DNA of 64,000 nt from Microtetraspora glauca (lineage in GTDB: Bacteria > Actinomycetota > Actinomycetes > Streptosporangiales > Streptosporangiaceae). This document shows positions 1-8,377 of this stretch, one piece after another. The notes under the pieces are model-generated. The model searched no databases. It saw nothing but the letters and a program-made list of their open reading frames with translations, and was not told the DNA's origin. Position 1 is the stretch's first letter. Each line of letters begins with the position of its first letter. The stretch is from positions 1-64,000 of the forward strand of contig BBYL01000006.1 of assembly GCA_001570385.1 (NCBI GenBank). The letters are read 5' to 3'. Position numbers and translations under genes: made by a program.

Positions 1-463
1 GTCCCAGTCCGCCGCGCGGCCGCAGCCCGCCCGGCCGGAACCGGCCCGCCCGGCCGCCACGCCGCCCGCGCGGCCGGCCGCGGCGTCCGCCCCGGCTAAG
101 CCCGAACCGCGTGCGGAGCAGTCCGCCCCGGTCCGGCCGATGTCCGCCCCGTCCACTCCGGTGACCCCGCCCGCGCCGCCGGTCTCCCAGGTCGAGGCGG
201 TCCAGCCGCCCAAGCCCGCGGTGACGCCGGTTTCCGATCGCGCTCCGGAAACTTCCGAGCCCGCTGGACCGTTCTCACGTGAGAGCACGGCGGAGGCGTC
301 GCGCTCGGAGCAGAGCACGGCAACGGGACCCTTCTCGATTCCGCGCCCCACGCCCGAGCCGCCGACTCCGATCACCTCGCGCGTCAGCCAGCCGGCAACC
401 CGCCGGCCGGTGGTGTTCGAGGAGCAGGAGGAGGAGCTCGACGTGCCCGACTTCCTCAAGTGA
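1..463 (+). CDS. ftsZ: Cell division protein FtsZ, C-terminal part (5' truncated by window edge)
   Basis: Open from the first base in the frame that stops at 463; the start and the GTPase domain lie upstream of the window. The visible 153 residues are a Pro/Ala/Arg-rich disordered linker ending in the acidic peptide EEELDVPDFLK, the conserved actinobacterial FtsZ tail (consensus DDLDVPDFLK) that binds division partners such as SepF. The identification rests on this tail plus the following yggS-sepF-yggT-divIVA order. FtsZ is the tubulin-like GTPase that builds the cytokinetic ring. yggS starts only 22 bases after the stop, so no pgeF/yfiH gene lies between them as it does in many relatives. 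Confidence 0.9.
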   Translation, partial: SQSAARPQPARPEPARPAATPPARPAAASAPAKPEPRAEQSAPVRPMSAPSTPVTPPAPPVSQVEAVQPPKPAVTPVSDRAPETSEPAGPFSRESTAEASRSEQSTATGPFSIPRPTPEPPTPITSRVSQPATRRPVVFEEQEEELDVPDFLK

Positions 464-485
464 CCCTCCCCACACGCGAGTACAT

Positions 486-1208
486 GTGAACGACGCACGA
501 CGCGAGGAGCTCGCGGCGGGCCTGGCCGAGACGGAGTCACGCATCCGCGATGCGTGCCGCGCCGCCGGCCGGGACCGTTCCGAGATCACACTCATCGCGG
601 TAACGAAGACCTATCCCGCTTCCGACGTACGGCTGCTCGCCGGGCTCGGAGTGACTGACGTCGGTGAGAACCGGGACCAGGAGGCCGCCGCCAAGGCGGC
701 CGAATGCGCCGGTCTCGGCCTCACCTGGCACTTCATCGGCCAGTTGCAGACCAACAAGGTCCGCTCCGTGGTCGCGTATGCCGACCTGGTCCACTCTGTG
801 GACCGTCCCCGGCTGGTGGACGCGCTGAGCCGCGAGGCGGTGAAGGCCGGCCGGGAGATCGGCTGCCTCATCCAGGTGTCGCTGGACACCGCGCCGCCTG
901 ATTCCGGAGGAGTCGCCGAGCGCGGTGGCGTCGTTCCGGCGGCGGTTCCCGATCTGGCCGCCGCCATCGCCCGAGCCGACAACCTGCGGCTTCGCGGTGT
1001 CATGGCCGTCGCGCCGCTGGGGGAGGAGCCGGGCCCGGCGTTCGCCCGCCTGGCCCGGACGGCGCGGGCCGTCCAGGAGGAACACCCCGGCGCGGACGTC
1101 ATATCGGCGGGTATGAGCGGGGACCTCGACGAGGCGATCGCGAACGGCGCGACACACCTGCGTGTCGGTACGGCGTTGCTCGGCCGCAGGAAGCCCTTCG
1201 TCAGGTAA
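486..1208 (+). CDS. yggS: YggS/PLPBP family pyridoxal-phosphate homeostasis protein
   Basis: A 240-residue single-domain protein of the alanine-racemase N-terminal TIM-barrel fold; family members carry PLP and help balance vitamin B6 pools without a proven enzymatic reaction. Visible signatures are IAVTKTYPA near residue 37 (the Lys is the PLP anchor), VGENRDQEA near 60, HFIGQLQTNK near 83, and the phosphate-binding end SAGMSGDLDEAI plus LRVGTALLG. The GTG at 486 is chosen because the residues before it, read through the ftsZ tail in another frame, are not family-like and 240 residues is the usual length. It follows ftsZ closely and is probably co-transcribed with it. Confidence 0.92.
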   Translation: MNDARREELAAGLAETESRIRDACRAAGRDRSEITLIAVTKTYPASDVRLLAGLGVTDVGENRDQEAAAKAAECAGLGLTWHFIGQLQTNKVRSVVAYADLVHSVDRPRLVDALSREAVKAGREIGCLIQVSLDTAPPDSGGVAERGGVVPAAVPDLAAAIARADNLRLRGVMAVAPLGEEPGPAFARLARTARAVQEEHPGADVISAGMSGDLDEAIANGATHLRVGTALLGRRKPFVR

Positions 1209-1421
1209 TGTCCCCCAAGTGGACCTTGGTGTCCGCATCCAGGTAGAGGTCGATCAGCGGTGAGCTCCACGGGGGTACGGCTACCGCCCTGGCCTTCCGA
1301 CAGGGACCTAGAAGGCATGAAGGGGAGGAAGCCGGGCCGGGCATCGGCCGGGACTGCGTGGCAGTACCGGACGGCGCGTGGCGCGGTGAACCCGCCCCGG
1401 TGACACGGAGGACGACGAGAG
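1209..1421 (+). other. Intergenic stretch before sepF, no gene seen
   Basis: About 210 bases between yggS and sepF. I see no convincing coding frame, strong terminator or RNA gene. A purine-rich GGAGGACGACGAG run just before 1422 serves as ribosome binding site for sepF. The gap may hold a secondary promoter, but no clear -35/-10 pair stands out. Confidence 0.4.
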
Positions 1422-1952
1422 ATGGCCGGCGCGATGCGCAAGATGGCGGTCTACCTCGGTCTCGTGGAGGACGACCGCTACGACGACAGGTACGTGACCG
1501 AGTACGCGAACGACGAGGACTACGCCGACGACGACTACGAGTCGGCGCGCCGGGGCTTCTCCGCCGGGGGGCAGGGAGGACATACGGCGTCCCAGGAGCA
1601 CGATGAGGACGGCGACGCGTCCGTCCCCGCGCCCCGTCCCTCCACCACCGTGCTCGAGCGTCGTACGACCGATCTGGCGCGGATCACGACCCTTCATCCC
1701 CGCACGTACAACGAGGCGCGCACGATCGGGGAGCACTTCCGTGAGGGCACTCCGGTCATCATGAACCTTACGGAAATGGTTGACAGTGACGCCAAGCGTC
1801 TTGTCGATTTTGCGGCAGGTCTCGTCTTTGGCCTACACGGCAGCATCGAACGTGTTACGAACAAGGTGTTCCTGTTGTCCCCCGCCAACGTTGAGGTGAC
1901 CGCCGAAGACAAGGCCAGAATCGCGGAACGCGGCTTCTTCAACCAGAGCTAG
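1422..1952 (+). CDS. sepF: Cell division protein SepF
   Basis: A 176-residue SepF, the membrane-tethering partner of FtsZ. The N-terminus [14 protein letters not shown] is the short amphipathic helix expected to bind membrane. It is followed by an acidic Asp/Tyr/Glu-rich linker to about residue 85 and the compact C-terminal domain ([57 protein letters not shown]) that dimerises and binds the FtsZ tail. The start at 1422 has a good purine-rich site; an internal ATG at 1434 (MRKMAVYLG) is a close alternative. The 3' half has noticeably lower GC than its surroundings. Confidence 0.94.
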   Translation: MAGAMRKMAVYLGLVEDDRYDDRYVTEYANDEDYADDDYESARRGFSAGGQGGHTASQEHDEDGDASVPAPRPSTTVLERRTTDLARITTLHPRTYNEARTIGEHFREGTPVIMNLTEMVDSDAKRLVDFAAGLVFGLHGSIERVTNKVFLLSPANVEVTAEDKARIAERGFFNQS

Positions 1953-2035
1953 AGTTCCATGTATGGACAGTGACCGGCTGAGCGGTGCCCATGGGGACCG
2001 GAGACTGCGGAACGGGACGGAGGTGAGGCTCGACC

Positions 2036-2323
2036 GTGGGGATCGTCAGTGAGATCTTGGTCGCTGTACTCTCTCTCTATCTCGTTCTGCTGATCGGCAG
2101 AATGATCTTTGATACGGTGCAGCTTTTTGCCCGCTCCTGGCGGCCTTCCGGGGTCGTCCTGGTAGTGGCGGAGGTCACTTACACACTGACCGACCCGCCT
2201 CTCAAATTTCTCCGCCGTTTCATTCCGCCCCTGAGGTTGGGTACGGTGGCCTTTGACCTAAGCTTCACAGTGCTGTTCATTGTGGTCTTGGTCTTGATCC
2301 AAGTCGTGTCCGCGCTTCGTTGA
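2036..2323 (+). CDS. YggT family integral membrane protein
   Basis: A 95-residue protein with hydrophobic helices at about residues 3-25 and 70-93, separated by a loop containing the family motif TDPPLKFLRRFIPPLRLG. YggT proteins sit after sepF in many Gram-positive division clusters; their biochemical role is unsettled, with links to envelope growth and osmotic tolerance. The GTG at 2036 is preceded by GGACGGAGGTGAGG. Base composition here is more AT-rich than in adjacent genes, as is common for short membrane-protein genes. Confidence 0.88.
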   Translation: MGIVSEILVAVLSLYLVLLIGRMIFDTVQLFARSWRPSGVVLVVAEVTYTLTDPPLKFLRRFIPPLRLGTVAFDLSFTVLFIVVLVLIQVVSALR

Positions 2324-2372
2324 TCGGGAACCGTCCCTCCGGACAGACTCCAAGCGCGCCAAGGAGACTCAC

Positions 2373-3236
2373 ATGCCGCTGACGCCCGCCGATGTGCGGA
2401 ACAAGCAGTTCAGTACCACCCGGCTGAGGCCGGGGTACGACGAGGAGGAGGTCGACGCATTCCTTGACGAGGTCGAGGCGGAACTCGACCGCCTCATCCA
2501 GGAGAACGAGGAGCTTCGCGCCAAACTGGCCGAGTGCCTGCGCGGCAAGGTGCCGGGCGGCATGGGCATGGCCGGTGGCATGCAGATGGCGCCCGCCCCG
2601 GTCGCCGAGCCGAAGCCCGAGATGATGGTGCCGCAGCCCGAGCCCATCAAGCCTCCGGAGCCCGTCCGTCCCGAGCCCGTCCCCGTCGGCATGGGCATGC
2701 CGCCCGCCGAGGACAACATGGACACCGCGGCCCGGGTGCTCGCCCTCGCCCAGCAGACCGCCGACCAGGCGATCGCCGACGCCCGCCGCGAGGCGGACGA
2801 GACCGTGACCCGCGCCCGCCGCGAGGCCGACGACATCCTCGGCAAGGCTCGCCGCCAGGCCGAGCAGATCATCGGTGACGCCCGTGCCCGCGCCGAGACC
2901 CTCGAGCGCGACGCGCAGGAGCGCCACCGTCAGGCCATGGGCTCCCTGGTGCAGACCCGGGACGAGCTCGAGCGCAAGGTCGAGGAACTGCGCAGCTTCG
3001 AGCGGGAGTACCGCAGCCGCCTGAAGCTGTACCTCGAGCAGCAGCTCGCGGACCTGAACGTCTCGGCCGAGAACAGCGGCGGTTTCCCGATCGTGGGCGC
3101 GGCCCCGGCGATGGCCCACGCGGTCGCCCCGGGTCCCCAGCCGATGCAGGGCAACCCCAACCCCTTCGGCCAGGAGCCTCCGCAGCACTCTGGCGCGTTC
3201 CAGACCCCCGACGGCCCCCACAACGACCGCCGGTAA
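2373..3236 (+). CDS. divIVA: DivIVA/Wag31 polar growth scaffold
   Basis: A 287-residue coiled-coil protein. Residues 1-60 (LTPADVRNKQFSTTRLRPGYDEEEVDAFLDE) form the DivIVA membrane-binding domain with its short coiled coil. A Met/Pro/Glu-rich linker of about 50 residues follows (PEPIKPPEPVRPEPVP), then a long Ala/Arg/Glu coiled coil from about 115 to 230 and a Gly/Pro/Asn-rich tail. In mycelial actinomycetes DivIVA is essential for tip extension and recruits cell-wall machinery. The ATG at 2373 follows a clear AAGGAGA site. It lies 49 bases after yggT and probably belongs to the same transcription unit. Confidence 0.94.
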   Translation: MPLTPADVRNKQFSTTRLRPGYDEEEVDAFLDEVEAELDRLIQENEELRAKLAECLRGKVPGGMGMAGGMQMAPAPVAEPKPEMMVPQPEPIKPPEPVRPEPVPVGMGMPPAEDNMDTAARVLALAQQTADQAIADARREADETVTRARREADDILGKARRQAEQIIGDARARAETLERDAQERHRQAMGSLVQTRDELERKVEELRSFEREYRSRLKLYLEQQLADLNVSAENSGGFPIVGAAPAMAHAVAPGPQPMQGNPNPFGQEPPQHSGAFQTPDGPHNDRR

Positions 3237-3284
3237 GGCGACGGGTCGTCCCCTCCTCACGACCCGCTTCTCGGAGATCCCCCC

Positions 3285-4343
3285 GTGATCCTTATCAGTG
3301 CCGCGCTGGTGCTCGTCGCCATCGGCCTGCTCATCGCAGGTGTGGTGCTGGCGAAGCCGTTCCTCGTGATGTGGTCGATCGTGGTCAGCGTGCTGTCCGC
3401 GGTCTGCCTGCTGATCGGGGCGTTGCTGAGGCGCCATGAGCTGTTCCCCGCCGGCGGTCGCGCCGCCGAGGAACCGGTTCAGGCTCCTCGCGGCGCGGCG
3501 GTTCCCCAGATGGCGCACGCCGGCGTTCTCGGGCATTCGGGTATTCCCGGACACGCCCCTCTTCCCGGACACGTCGGGCTTCCCGCCTTCGGCGGGCCCC
3601 CGGCGCATCCGGCGGCGCCCCCCATGATGGCGGTCCCACCGGTTCCGCCTCCCGGGGCGCCGATGTCGCACGCCTTCCCGCAGCAGCAGCCGACGCGGCC
3701 GCTGTCGAGGCCACCGGCCTCGGCCGGGCGGGACCTGGGGCCTGACGCGATCGTGCTGGTCATCCCCGGTAGGAAGCGGTTCCACCTGGCGGACTGCCGG
3801 CAGCTCCAGGGGCGCGAGGTCGAGGAGTTGACGCACGAGGAAGCTCGCGAGGAAGGGTTCACGCCCTGCACCGCCTGCGTCCCCGAGGCGGCGGCGCGTG
3901 TCGCGGCCGACGCGGAGGAGAGCACGGCGGGCGAGAACACGCCCTCGGAAGGCACACCCTCTGGAAGCACACCCGGTGAGCCCGCGGTCGCGGAGACCGG
4001 GGCATCCGCCGGAGAGACCGCCCCACGGGCGGAGAGCATGACGAAGAACACGGAGCCGGCGGACCCGGCCGAGACCGAGGATCCCGGGCGCGCCGGGTCA
4101 GCGGACCCGGCCGGTTCCACCACGGCACCCGTGTCGCGTTCTTTCTTCGACCCCGTGGTGCAGCCGGATCCCGTGGCACAGCCGGGTGAGACGGACATCG
4201 TGAAGATCATGATCGGTGCCCGTCGTTACCACCTGCCCGAGTGCCCCCTGATCAAGGCCGCTCCCGAGGACAGCGTCGAGACGAAGACCAGGCCGGACGC
4301 GGAAGGGGCCGGGCTCACACCCTGCCCCGTCTGCACCGCCTAG
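3285..4343 (+). CDS. Membrane-anchored protein with two Cys/His (Ada-like) motifs
   Basis: A 352-residue protein with GTG start. Two hydrophobic helices at about residues 1-24 and 28-46 are followed by a Pro/Met/His-rich low-complexity stretch to about 150. Two similar motifs then appear, each an aromatic residue plus His, then Cys four residues on, and about 25 residues later Pro-Cys-x-x-Cys. They lie at about 164-203 (FHLADC ... TPCTACVP) and at the extreme C-terminus, about 312-352 (YHLPEC ... TPCPVCTA). Between them is a Ser/Thr/Glu/Pro-rich spacer. The H-C-C-C pattern resembles the metal-binding region of Ada-type proteins, so zinc binding is plausible. Its place right after divIVA hints at an envelope role. 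No precise function is known to me. Confidence 0.82.
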   Translation: MILISAALVLVAIGLLIAGVVLAKPFLVMWSIVVSVLSAVCLLIGALLRRHELFPAGGRAAEEPVQAPRGAAVPQMAHAGVLGHSGIPGHAPLPGHVGLPAFGGPPAHPAAPPMMAVPPVPPPGAPMSHAFPQQQPTRPLSRPPASAGRDLGPDAIVLVIPGRKRFHLADCRQLQGREVEELTHEEAREEGFTPCTACVPEAAARVAADAEESTAGENTPSEGTPSGSTPGEPAVAETGASAGETAPRAESMTKNTEPADPAETEDPGRAGSADPAGSTTAPVSRSFFDPVVQPDPVAQPGETDIVKIMIGARRYHLPECPLIKAAPEDSVETKTRPDAEGAGLTPCPVCTA

Positions 4344-4356
4344 ATCCCGGCCCTCA

Positions 4357-4398
4357 CCCGGCAGCAGGACCCGCGTACGGGTTCCGCTGCCGGGTTTT
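4357..4398 (+). terminator. Rho-independent terminator after the division cluster
   Basis: Arms CCCGGCAGC (4357-4365) and GCTGCCGGG (4386-4394) pair perfectly, with an inner ACCCG/CGGGT pairing, followed directly by TTTT. It lies 14 bases beyond the stop at 4343 and is placed to end plus-strand transcription before the convergent ileS. Confidence 0.7.
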
Positions 4399-4432
4399 CC
4401 TCATCCTGCGGCCGGACGGCCGCAGGATGAGG
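4399..4432. terminator. Perfect 15-bp inverted repeat between convergent genes
   Basis: CCTCATCCTGCGGCC (4399-4413) and its exact reverse complement (4418-4432) surround a GGAC loop. It sits just after the ileS stop on the minus strand and just after the plus-strand terminator. It lacks a T-run on the ileS side, so it may be a U-less actinobacterial terminator or an mRNA 3'-end stabiliser. Confidence 0.55.
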
Positions 4433-4440
4433 AGGCCGGC

Positions 4441-7400
4441 CTAGGCGCGGCGGAGCTGGAAGACCAGCCCGAGGTCGGCGTCCTCGAACCGCGGGAGGCC
4501 GTCCTGGGAGCCTTCGGCGAAACCGGAGGCGAGGACCTCGTCGGAGATGGCCCGGCCCCCGGCGCGGAGGGCGTCGGCCAAATCGTCACCGCTCGCGGAC
4601 CACCACAGCTCGATCCGGTCGGTGATCGCCAGCCCCGTGGACTTCCGGGCGTCCTGGACGAGCCGGATGACCTCGCGGACCAGGCCCGCGCGGCGCAGCT
4701 CATCGGTGATCTCCAGGTCGAGCGCGACGGTCTCCCCGGTGCCGGTGTCCACCGCGCCGGTCTCCACGGCCCAGCCCGATCGCGGCTGCTCGGTGACGAT
4801 CACGTCGTCCGGCCCGAGCTCGACCGTGCCCAGCTCACCGGCCTCGACGGCGGCGGCCGTACCGGACCTGAGGGCCTGGGCGAGCGCCGCCGGGTCGGCG
4901 GCGCCGACGGCGGCGGCGACCAGCTTGGTCTGGGCGCCGAACCGCTTGCCGAGCGACCGGAAGTTCGGCTTGACGGTGAACGTCACCAGGTCGGCGGAGA
5001 ATCCGGACATGTCCTCCAGCGCCTGGACGTTCAACTCGTCGGCGATCAGTTCACGCAGCTCGCCGGGCAGCGCGGGCCAGCCGGGAGCCCCGATGAGCGC
5101 GCGGCCCAGCGGCTGGCGGGTCTTGACCGAGGAGGAGGCACGGGCCGAGCGGCCGAGCTCCACCAGGCGGCGGACCAACGCCATCTGCTCGGAGAGCGCC
5201 GGGTTCAGCGCCGCCTCGTCGACCTCGGGCCACGCGGTCAGGTGCACCGACTGCGGCGCGTCGACCCCGCGCAGCACATCCCACACGTAGTCCGTGAGGA
5301 ACGGCACGATCGGGGCCATCAGCCGCGTCACGGTCTCCAGGCACTCGTACAGCGTGGCGAACGCGGCGGCCTCGCCGGACCAGAACCTGCGGCGGGAGCG
5401 CCGGACGTACCAGTTCGACAGATCGTCCAGGAACTCCGTCACCCGGCGACCGGCCTTGGCCGTGTCGAACTCGTCGAGCGCGGACGTCACCTCGGCGACC
5501 GTCCGGTGCAGCTCGGCCAGCGCCCACCTGTCGATCAGCGGGCGTTCGGCGCTCGGCGGAGCGTCCGCCAGCCTGGACGGCGACCACGACTCGGCGTTGG
5601 CGTAGAGCGTGAAGAACGACGCGGTGTTCCAGTAGGTAAGCAGGACCTTCCGGATGATCTCCTCCAGCGCGGCATGACCGATCCGGCGGGGCGCCCAGGG
5701 CGAGCCGGAGGTGGCCATGTACCAGCGGAGGGAGTCGGCGCCGTGCTGCTCCATGAGCGGCATGGGCCGGAGCACGTTGCCCAGGTGCTTGCTCATCTTG
5801 CGGCCGTCCTCGGCGAGGATCAGGCCGAGGCAGAGCACGTTCTCGTAGGAGGACCGGCCGAAGACCAGCGTGCCGACCGCCATCATCGAGTAGAACCAGC
5901 CGCGGGTCTGGTCGATGGCCTCGCAGATGAACTGCCCGGGATAGGCCTGCTCGAAGGTCTCCTTGCCGACGTGCGGCGCGCCCCACTGGGCGAACGGCAT
6001 GGCGCCGGAGTCGTACCAGACGTCGATGACGTCGGGCACGCGCCTCGCCTCGGCACCGCACTCGCGGCAGGGGAAGGCGACGTCGTCCACATAGGGGCGG
6101 TGCGGATCGAGCCCGGACAGGTCCTGCCCGGCGAGCTCGCCGAGCTCCTTGAGCGACCCGACGCAGGTGACGTGCGAGTCATCCTCGGAGCAGACCCACA
6201 GCGGCAGTGGCGTGCCCCAGTAGCGGGACCGCGACAGCGCCCAGTCGACGTTGTTTCGCAGCCACTCGCCGTACCGGCCGTTCTTGATCGTGCCGGGGAA
6301 CCAGTTGGTCCGCTCGTTCTCGGCGAGCAGCTCGTCCTTGATCGCGGTCGTCCTGATGTACCAGGACGGGAGCGCGTAGTAGAGGAGGGCCGTGTGGCAG
6401 CGCCAGCAGTGCGGGTAGCTGTGCTCGAAGTGGCTGCCGCGGAACAGCAGGCCGCGCTCGCGCAGGCTCTCCGTCAGCGGCTCGTCGGCGTCCTTGAAGA
6501 ACATGCCGCGGACCAGCGGGACGTCGGGCAGGAAGCGCCCGTCAGGGCCGATCGGGTTGACGACCGGCATGCCGTACCGCTTGCAGACGGCCATGTCGTC
6601 GGCGCCGAAGGCCGGGGCCTGGTGGACCAGGCCGGTGCCGTCCTCCACGGTGACGTAGTCGCCCAGCACGACATAGTGCGCGCCGGGACCGTCCTGTCCG
6701 GGCACCTCAGGGAAGGCGACCAGGTCGAATGGGCGGCGGTAGGACGTGCGCTCCAGGTCCTTTCCGGTGAACGTGGCGAGCACCTCGGCGTGGTCACCGA
6801 GAACCTGCGCCAGCAGCGGCTCGGCGACCACGAGCACCTCGCCGCCGGTACGCGCCGCGACGTAGGTCACGTCGGGGTGCACGGCCACGGCGGTGTTGGA
6901 CACCAGCGTCCACGGCGTGGTCGTCCAGATCAGCAGCGCGGCGCCCATCTCGGCCAGCGGGCCGGACGTGACGGGCATCCGCACGTACACCGAGGGGCTG
7001 GAGACGGTCTCGTACCCGCCCGGCTGGCCGAGCTCGTGGTCGGACAGCCCGGTGCCGCAGCGGGGGCAGTACGGCGTGATGCGGAAGTCGCGGAAAAGCA
7101 GGTCCTTGTCCCAGATGGTCTTCAGCGACCACCAGACGGCCTCGACGTACTGGGGATCCATCGTGCGGTAGGCCTGGGACATGTCGACCCAGTAGCCCAT
7201 CCGCTCGGTCATCTCCTCGAACGCGTCCACGTGCCGGAGGACGGACTCCCGGCACTTCGCGTTGAACTCGGCGATGCCGTACGCCTCGATCTGGGGCTTG
7301 CCGGAGAGGCCGAGCTCCTTCTCGACGGCGACCTCCACGGGCAGGCCGTGGCAGTCCCAGCCCGCCTTGCGGGGAACGTGGTAGCCCCGCATCGACTTGT

Positions 7401-7623
7401 AACGGGGGAAGACGTCCTTGAAGACGCGCGCCTCGATGTGGTGGACGCCGGGCATGCCGTTCGCGGTGGGCGGACCCTCGAAGAAGACCCAGGACGGGCC
7501 GCCGGCGTTCTGTTCGAGAGAGCGTTCGAATACCTTCCCGTCCCGCCAGCGTTCGAGGACCTCGCGTTCGAGGGCCGGCAGGTCTACCTGCGCGGGAAGA
7601 GAGCGGAAATAATGGGAAGACAT
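4441..7623 (-). CDS. ileS: Isoleucyl-tRNA synthetase
   Basis: A 1060-residue class I aminoacyl-tRNA synthetase that charges tRNA-Ile. The HIGH-type motif appears as PGVHHIEAR near residue 58, and the KMSKS loop as DGRKMSKHLGN near 608. The editing (CP1) domain lies between them, with cysteine pairs such as CPRCG and CRECG. The length and the KMSKH variant fit the long eukaryote-like IleS subtype of actinobacteria, which as a class tends to be less sensitive to mupirocin. It is transcribed on its own, convergent with the division cluster, behind a T-box leader. The GGAGG nearest the ATG lies about 12 bases upstream, a spacing consistent with control of ribosome access by the leader. Confidence 0.97.
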   Translation of the reverse strand: MSSHYFRSLPAQVDLPALEREVLERWRDGKVFERSLEQNAGGPSWVFFEGPPTANGMPGVHHIEARVFKDVFPRYKSMRGYHVPRKAGWDCHGLPVEVAVEKELGLSGKPQIEAYGIAEFNAKCRESVLRHVDAFEEMTERMGYWVDMSQAYRTMDPQYVEAVWWSLKTIWDKDLLFRDFRITPYCPRCGTGLSDHELGQPGGYETVSSPSVYVRMPVTSGPLAEMGAALLIWTTTPWTLVSNTAVAVHPDVTYVAARTGGEVLVVAEPLLAQVLGDHAEVLATFTGKDLERTSYRRPFDLVAFPEVPGQDGPGAHYVVLGDYVTVEDGTGLVHQAPAFGADDMAVCKRYGMPVVNPIGPDGRFLPDVPLVRGMFFKDADEPLTESLRERGLLFRGSHFEHSYPHCWRCHTALLYYALPSWYIRTTAIKDELLAENERTNWFPGTIKNGRYGEWLRNNVDWALSRSRYWGTPLPLWVCSEDDSHVTCVGSLKELGELAGQDLSGLDPHRPYVDDVAFPCRECGAEARRVPDVIDVWYDSGAMPFAQWGAPHVGKETFEQAYPGQFICEAIDQTRGWFYSMMAVGTLVFGRSSYENVLCLGLILAEDGRKMSKHLGNVLRPMPLMEQHGADSLRWYMATSGSPWAPRRIGHAALEEIIRKVLLTYWNTASFFTLYANAESWSPSRLADAPPSAERPLIDRWALAELHRTVAEVTSALDEFDTAKAGRRVTEFLDDLSNWYVRRSRRRFWSGEAAAFATLYECLETVTRLMAPIVPFLTDYVWDVLRGVDAPQSVHLTAWPEVDEAALNPALSEQMALVRRLVELGRSARASSSVKTRQPLGRALIGAPGWPALPGELRELIADELNVQALEDMSGFSADLVTFTVKPNFRSLGKRFGAQTKLVAAAVGAADPAALAQALRSGTAAAVEAGELGTVELGPDDVIVTEQPRSGWAVETGAVDTGTGETVALDLEITDELRRAGLVREVIRLVQDARKSTGLAITDRIELWWSASGDDLADALRAGGRAISDEVLASGFAEGSQDGLPRFEDADLGLVFQLRRA

Positions 7624-7639
7624 CGTCGGGCGGGACCTC

Positions 7640-7880
7640 CACGCGTGACTGACATGGCGTGAAGGGACGAAGCCGGACGGCTCCGCGGTACCACCCTTCT
7701 TGACCCGCCTCGTGGGCGGGCCCTCTCATTCGTGTCGCGGCCGGGTCTACTCGGCTGTGGGCCTTTCTTCCGGCGGCTCCGGGGTGATCTTCTCTCCGTG
7801 ACTCGCCCCGGGCTCGCACCGTCCCCGGGTCGCTCCTGCGAGTGGGTACGGAGGTACTCGTCCCCATCAGCGCCTTGCAA
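7640..7880 (-). promoter_or_regulatory. T-box riboswitch (tRNA-Ile sensing) in the ileS leader
   Basis: On the minus strand the T-box core AAGGGTGGTACCGCGG lies at 7698-7683. It contains UGGU to pair with the ACCA end of uncharged tRNA, matching the A discriminator of tRNA-Ile. A Stem III hairpin (CCCGCC/GGCGGG, 7704-7720) precedes it directly. Further 5', a structured Stem I region carries GCGACCCGGGGA and GGTGCGAGCCCGGG segments and an AUC triplet (7788-7786, within GAAGATCACC) that is the best candidate Ile specifier. There is no terminator U-run before ileS, so regulation is probably translational, as established for actinobacterial ileS T-boxes. The outer limits given are approximate. 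Confidence 0.88.
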
Positions 7881-7921
7881 ACTAAAACGATAACGCAGAG
7901 ACACGATAGGGGCTTCCCGAA

Positions 7922-8191
7922 ATGCGGCTGTCGATCAGGGTGAAGCCGGGTTCCGCTCGCGAGGGCGTGGGCGGAACATACGGAGACACCGCGATTGTTG
8001 TCAGGGTGTGCGCCCGCGCGGTGGACGGAAAGGCGACGGAGGCGGCCCTGAGGGCCGTCGCCTCCGCTTTCGGGGTGTCGCGGGGCGCGATCCGGCTTGT
8101 CACGGGTACGACAAGTCGCGACAAGGTCGTGGACATCGAGGGGAACGATGAGGAGATCGCGGAACGCGCCGCTCGCCTGCGGGCCGGGTGA
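7922..8191 (+). CDS. DUF167 (YggU/UPF0235) family protein
   Basis: An 89-residue protein starting MRLSIRVKPGSAREGVGG, with the family elements VRVCARAVDGKATEAALRAVA and IRLVTGTTSRDKVVDIEG. YggU-like proteins are small single-domain folds found in all kingdoms, with no agreed function. The start is only about 40 bases beyond the 5' end of the divergent ileS leader, so the two genes share a compact promoter region. The ATG at 7922 gives the normal family length. Confidence 0.8.
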   Translation: MRLSIRVKPGSAREGVGGTYGDTAIVVRVCARAVDGKATEAALRAVASAFGVSRGAIRLVTGTTSRDKVVDIEGNDEEIAERAARLRAG

Positions 8192-8377
8192 GCCGTCCGC
8201 ACACGGGTGGAATTCGCTCGCGGGGCGGGTGTCCCGTTCGCCTGAGGAACAGGTGCATCGTTCGCTTATGGGGCAGGTAAAGCGCCCGGCGCGTCGATTG
8301 CCGGGCCGATTCGGGCGACCTATGCTGCCCGGACTGCTCATGTGTTTGATCACTGCGCCTTACAACGGGAGGCCCTC
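8192..8377 (+). other. Intergenic stretch before the DksA-like gene, no gene seen
   Basis: About 185 bases without a supported coding frame. It presumably contains the promoter for the downstream gene; the clearest element is the ACGGGAGG ribosome binding site at about 8366-8373. Confidence 0.35.

Noticed and set aside
5242..7662. 806-codon plus-strand frame opposite ileS
   Set aside because: Opposite a clear IleS with HIGH-type and KMSKH motifs; shadow frame.
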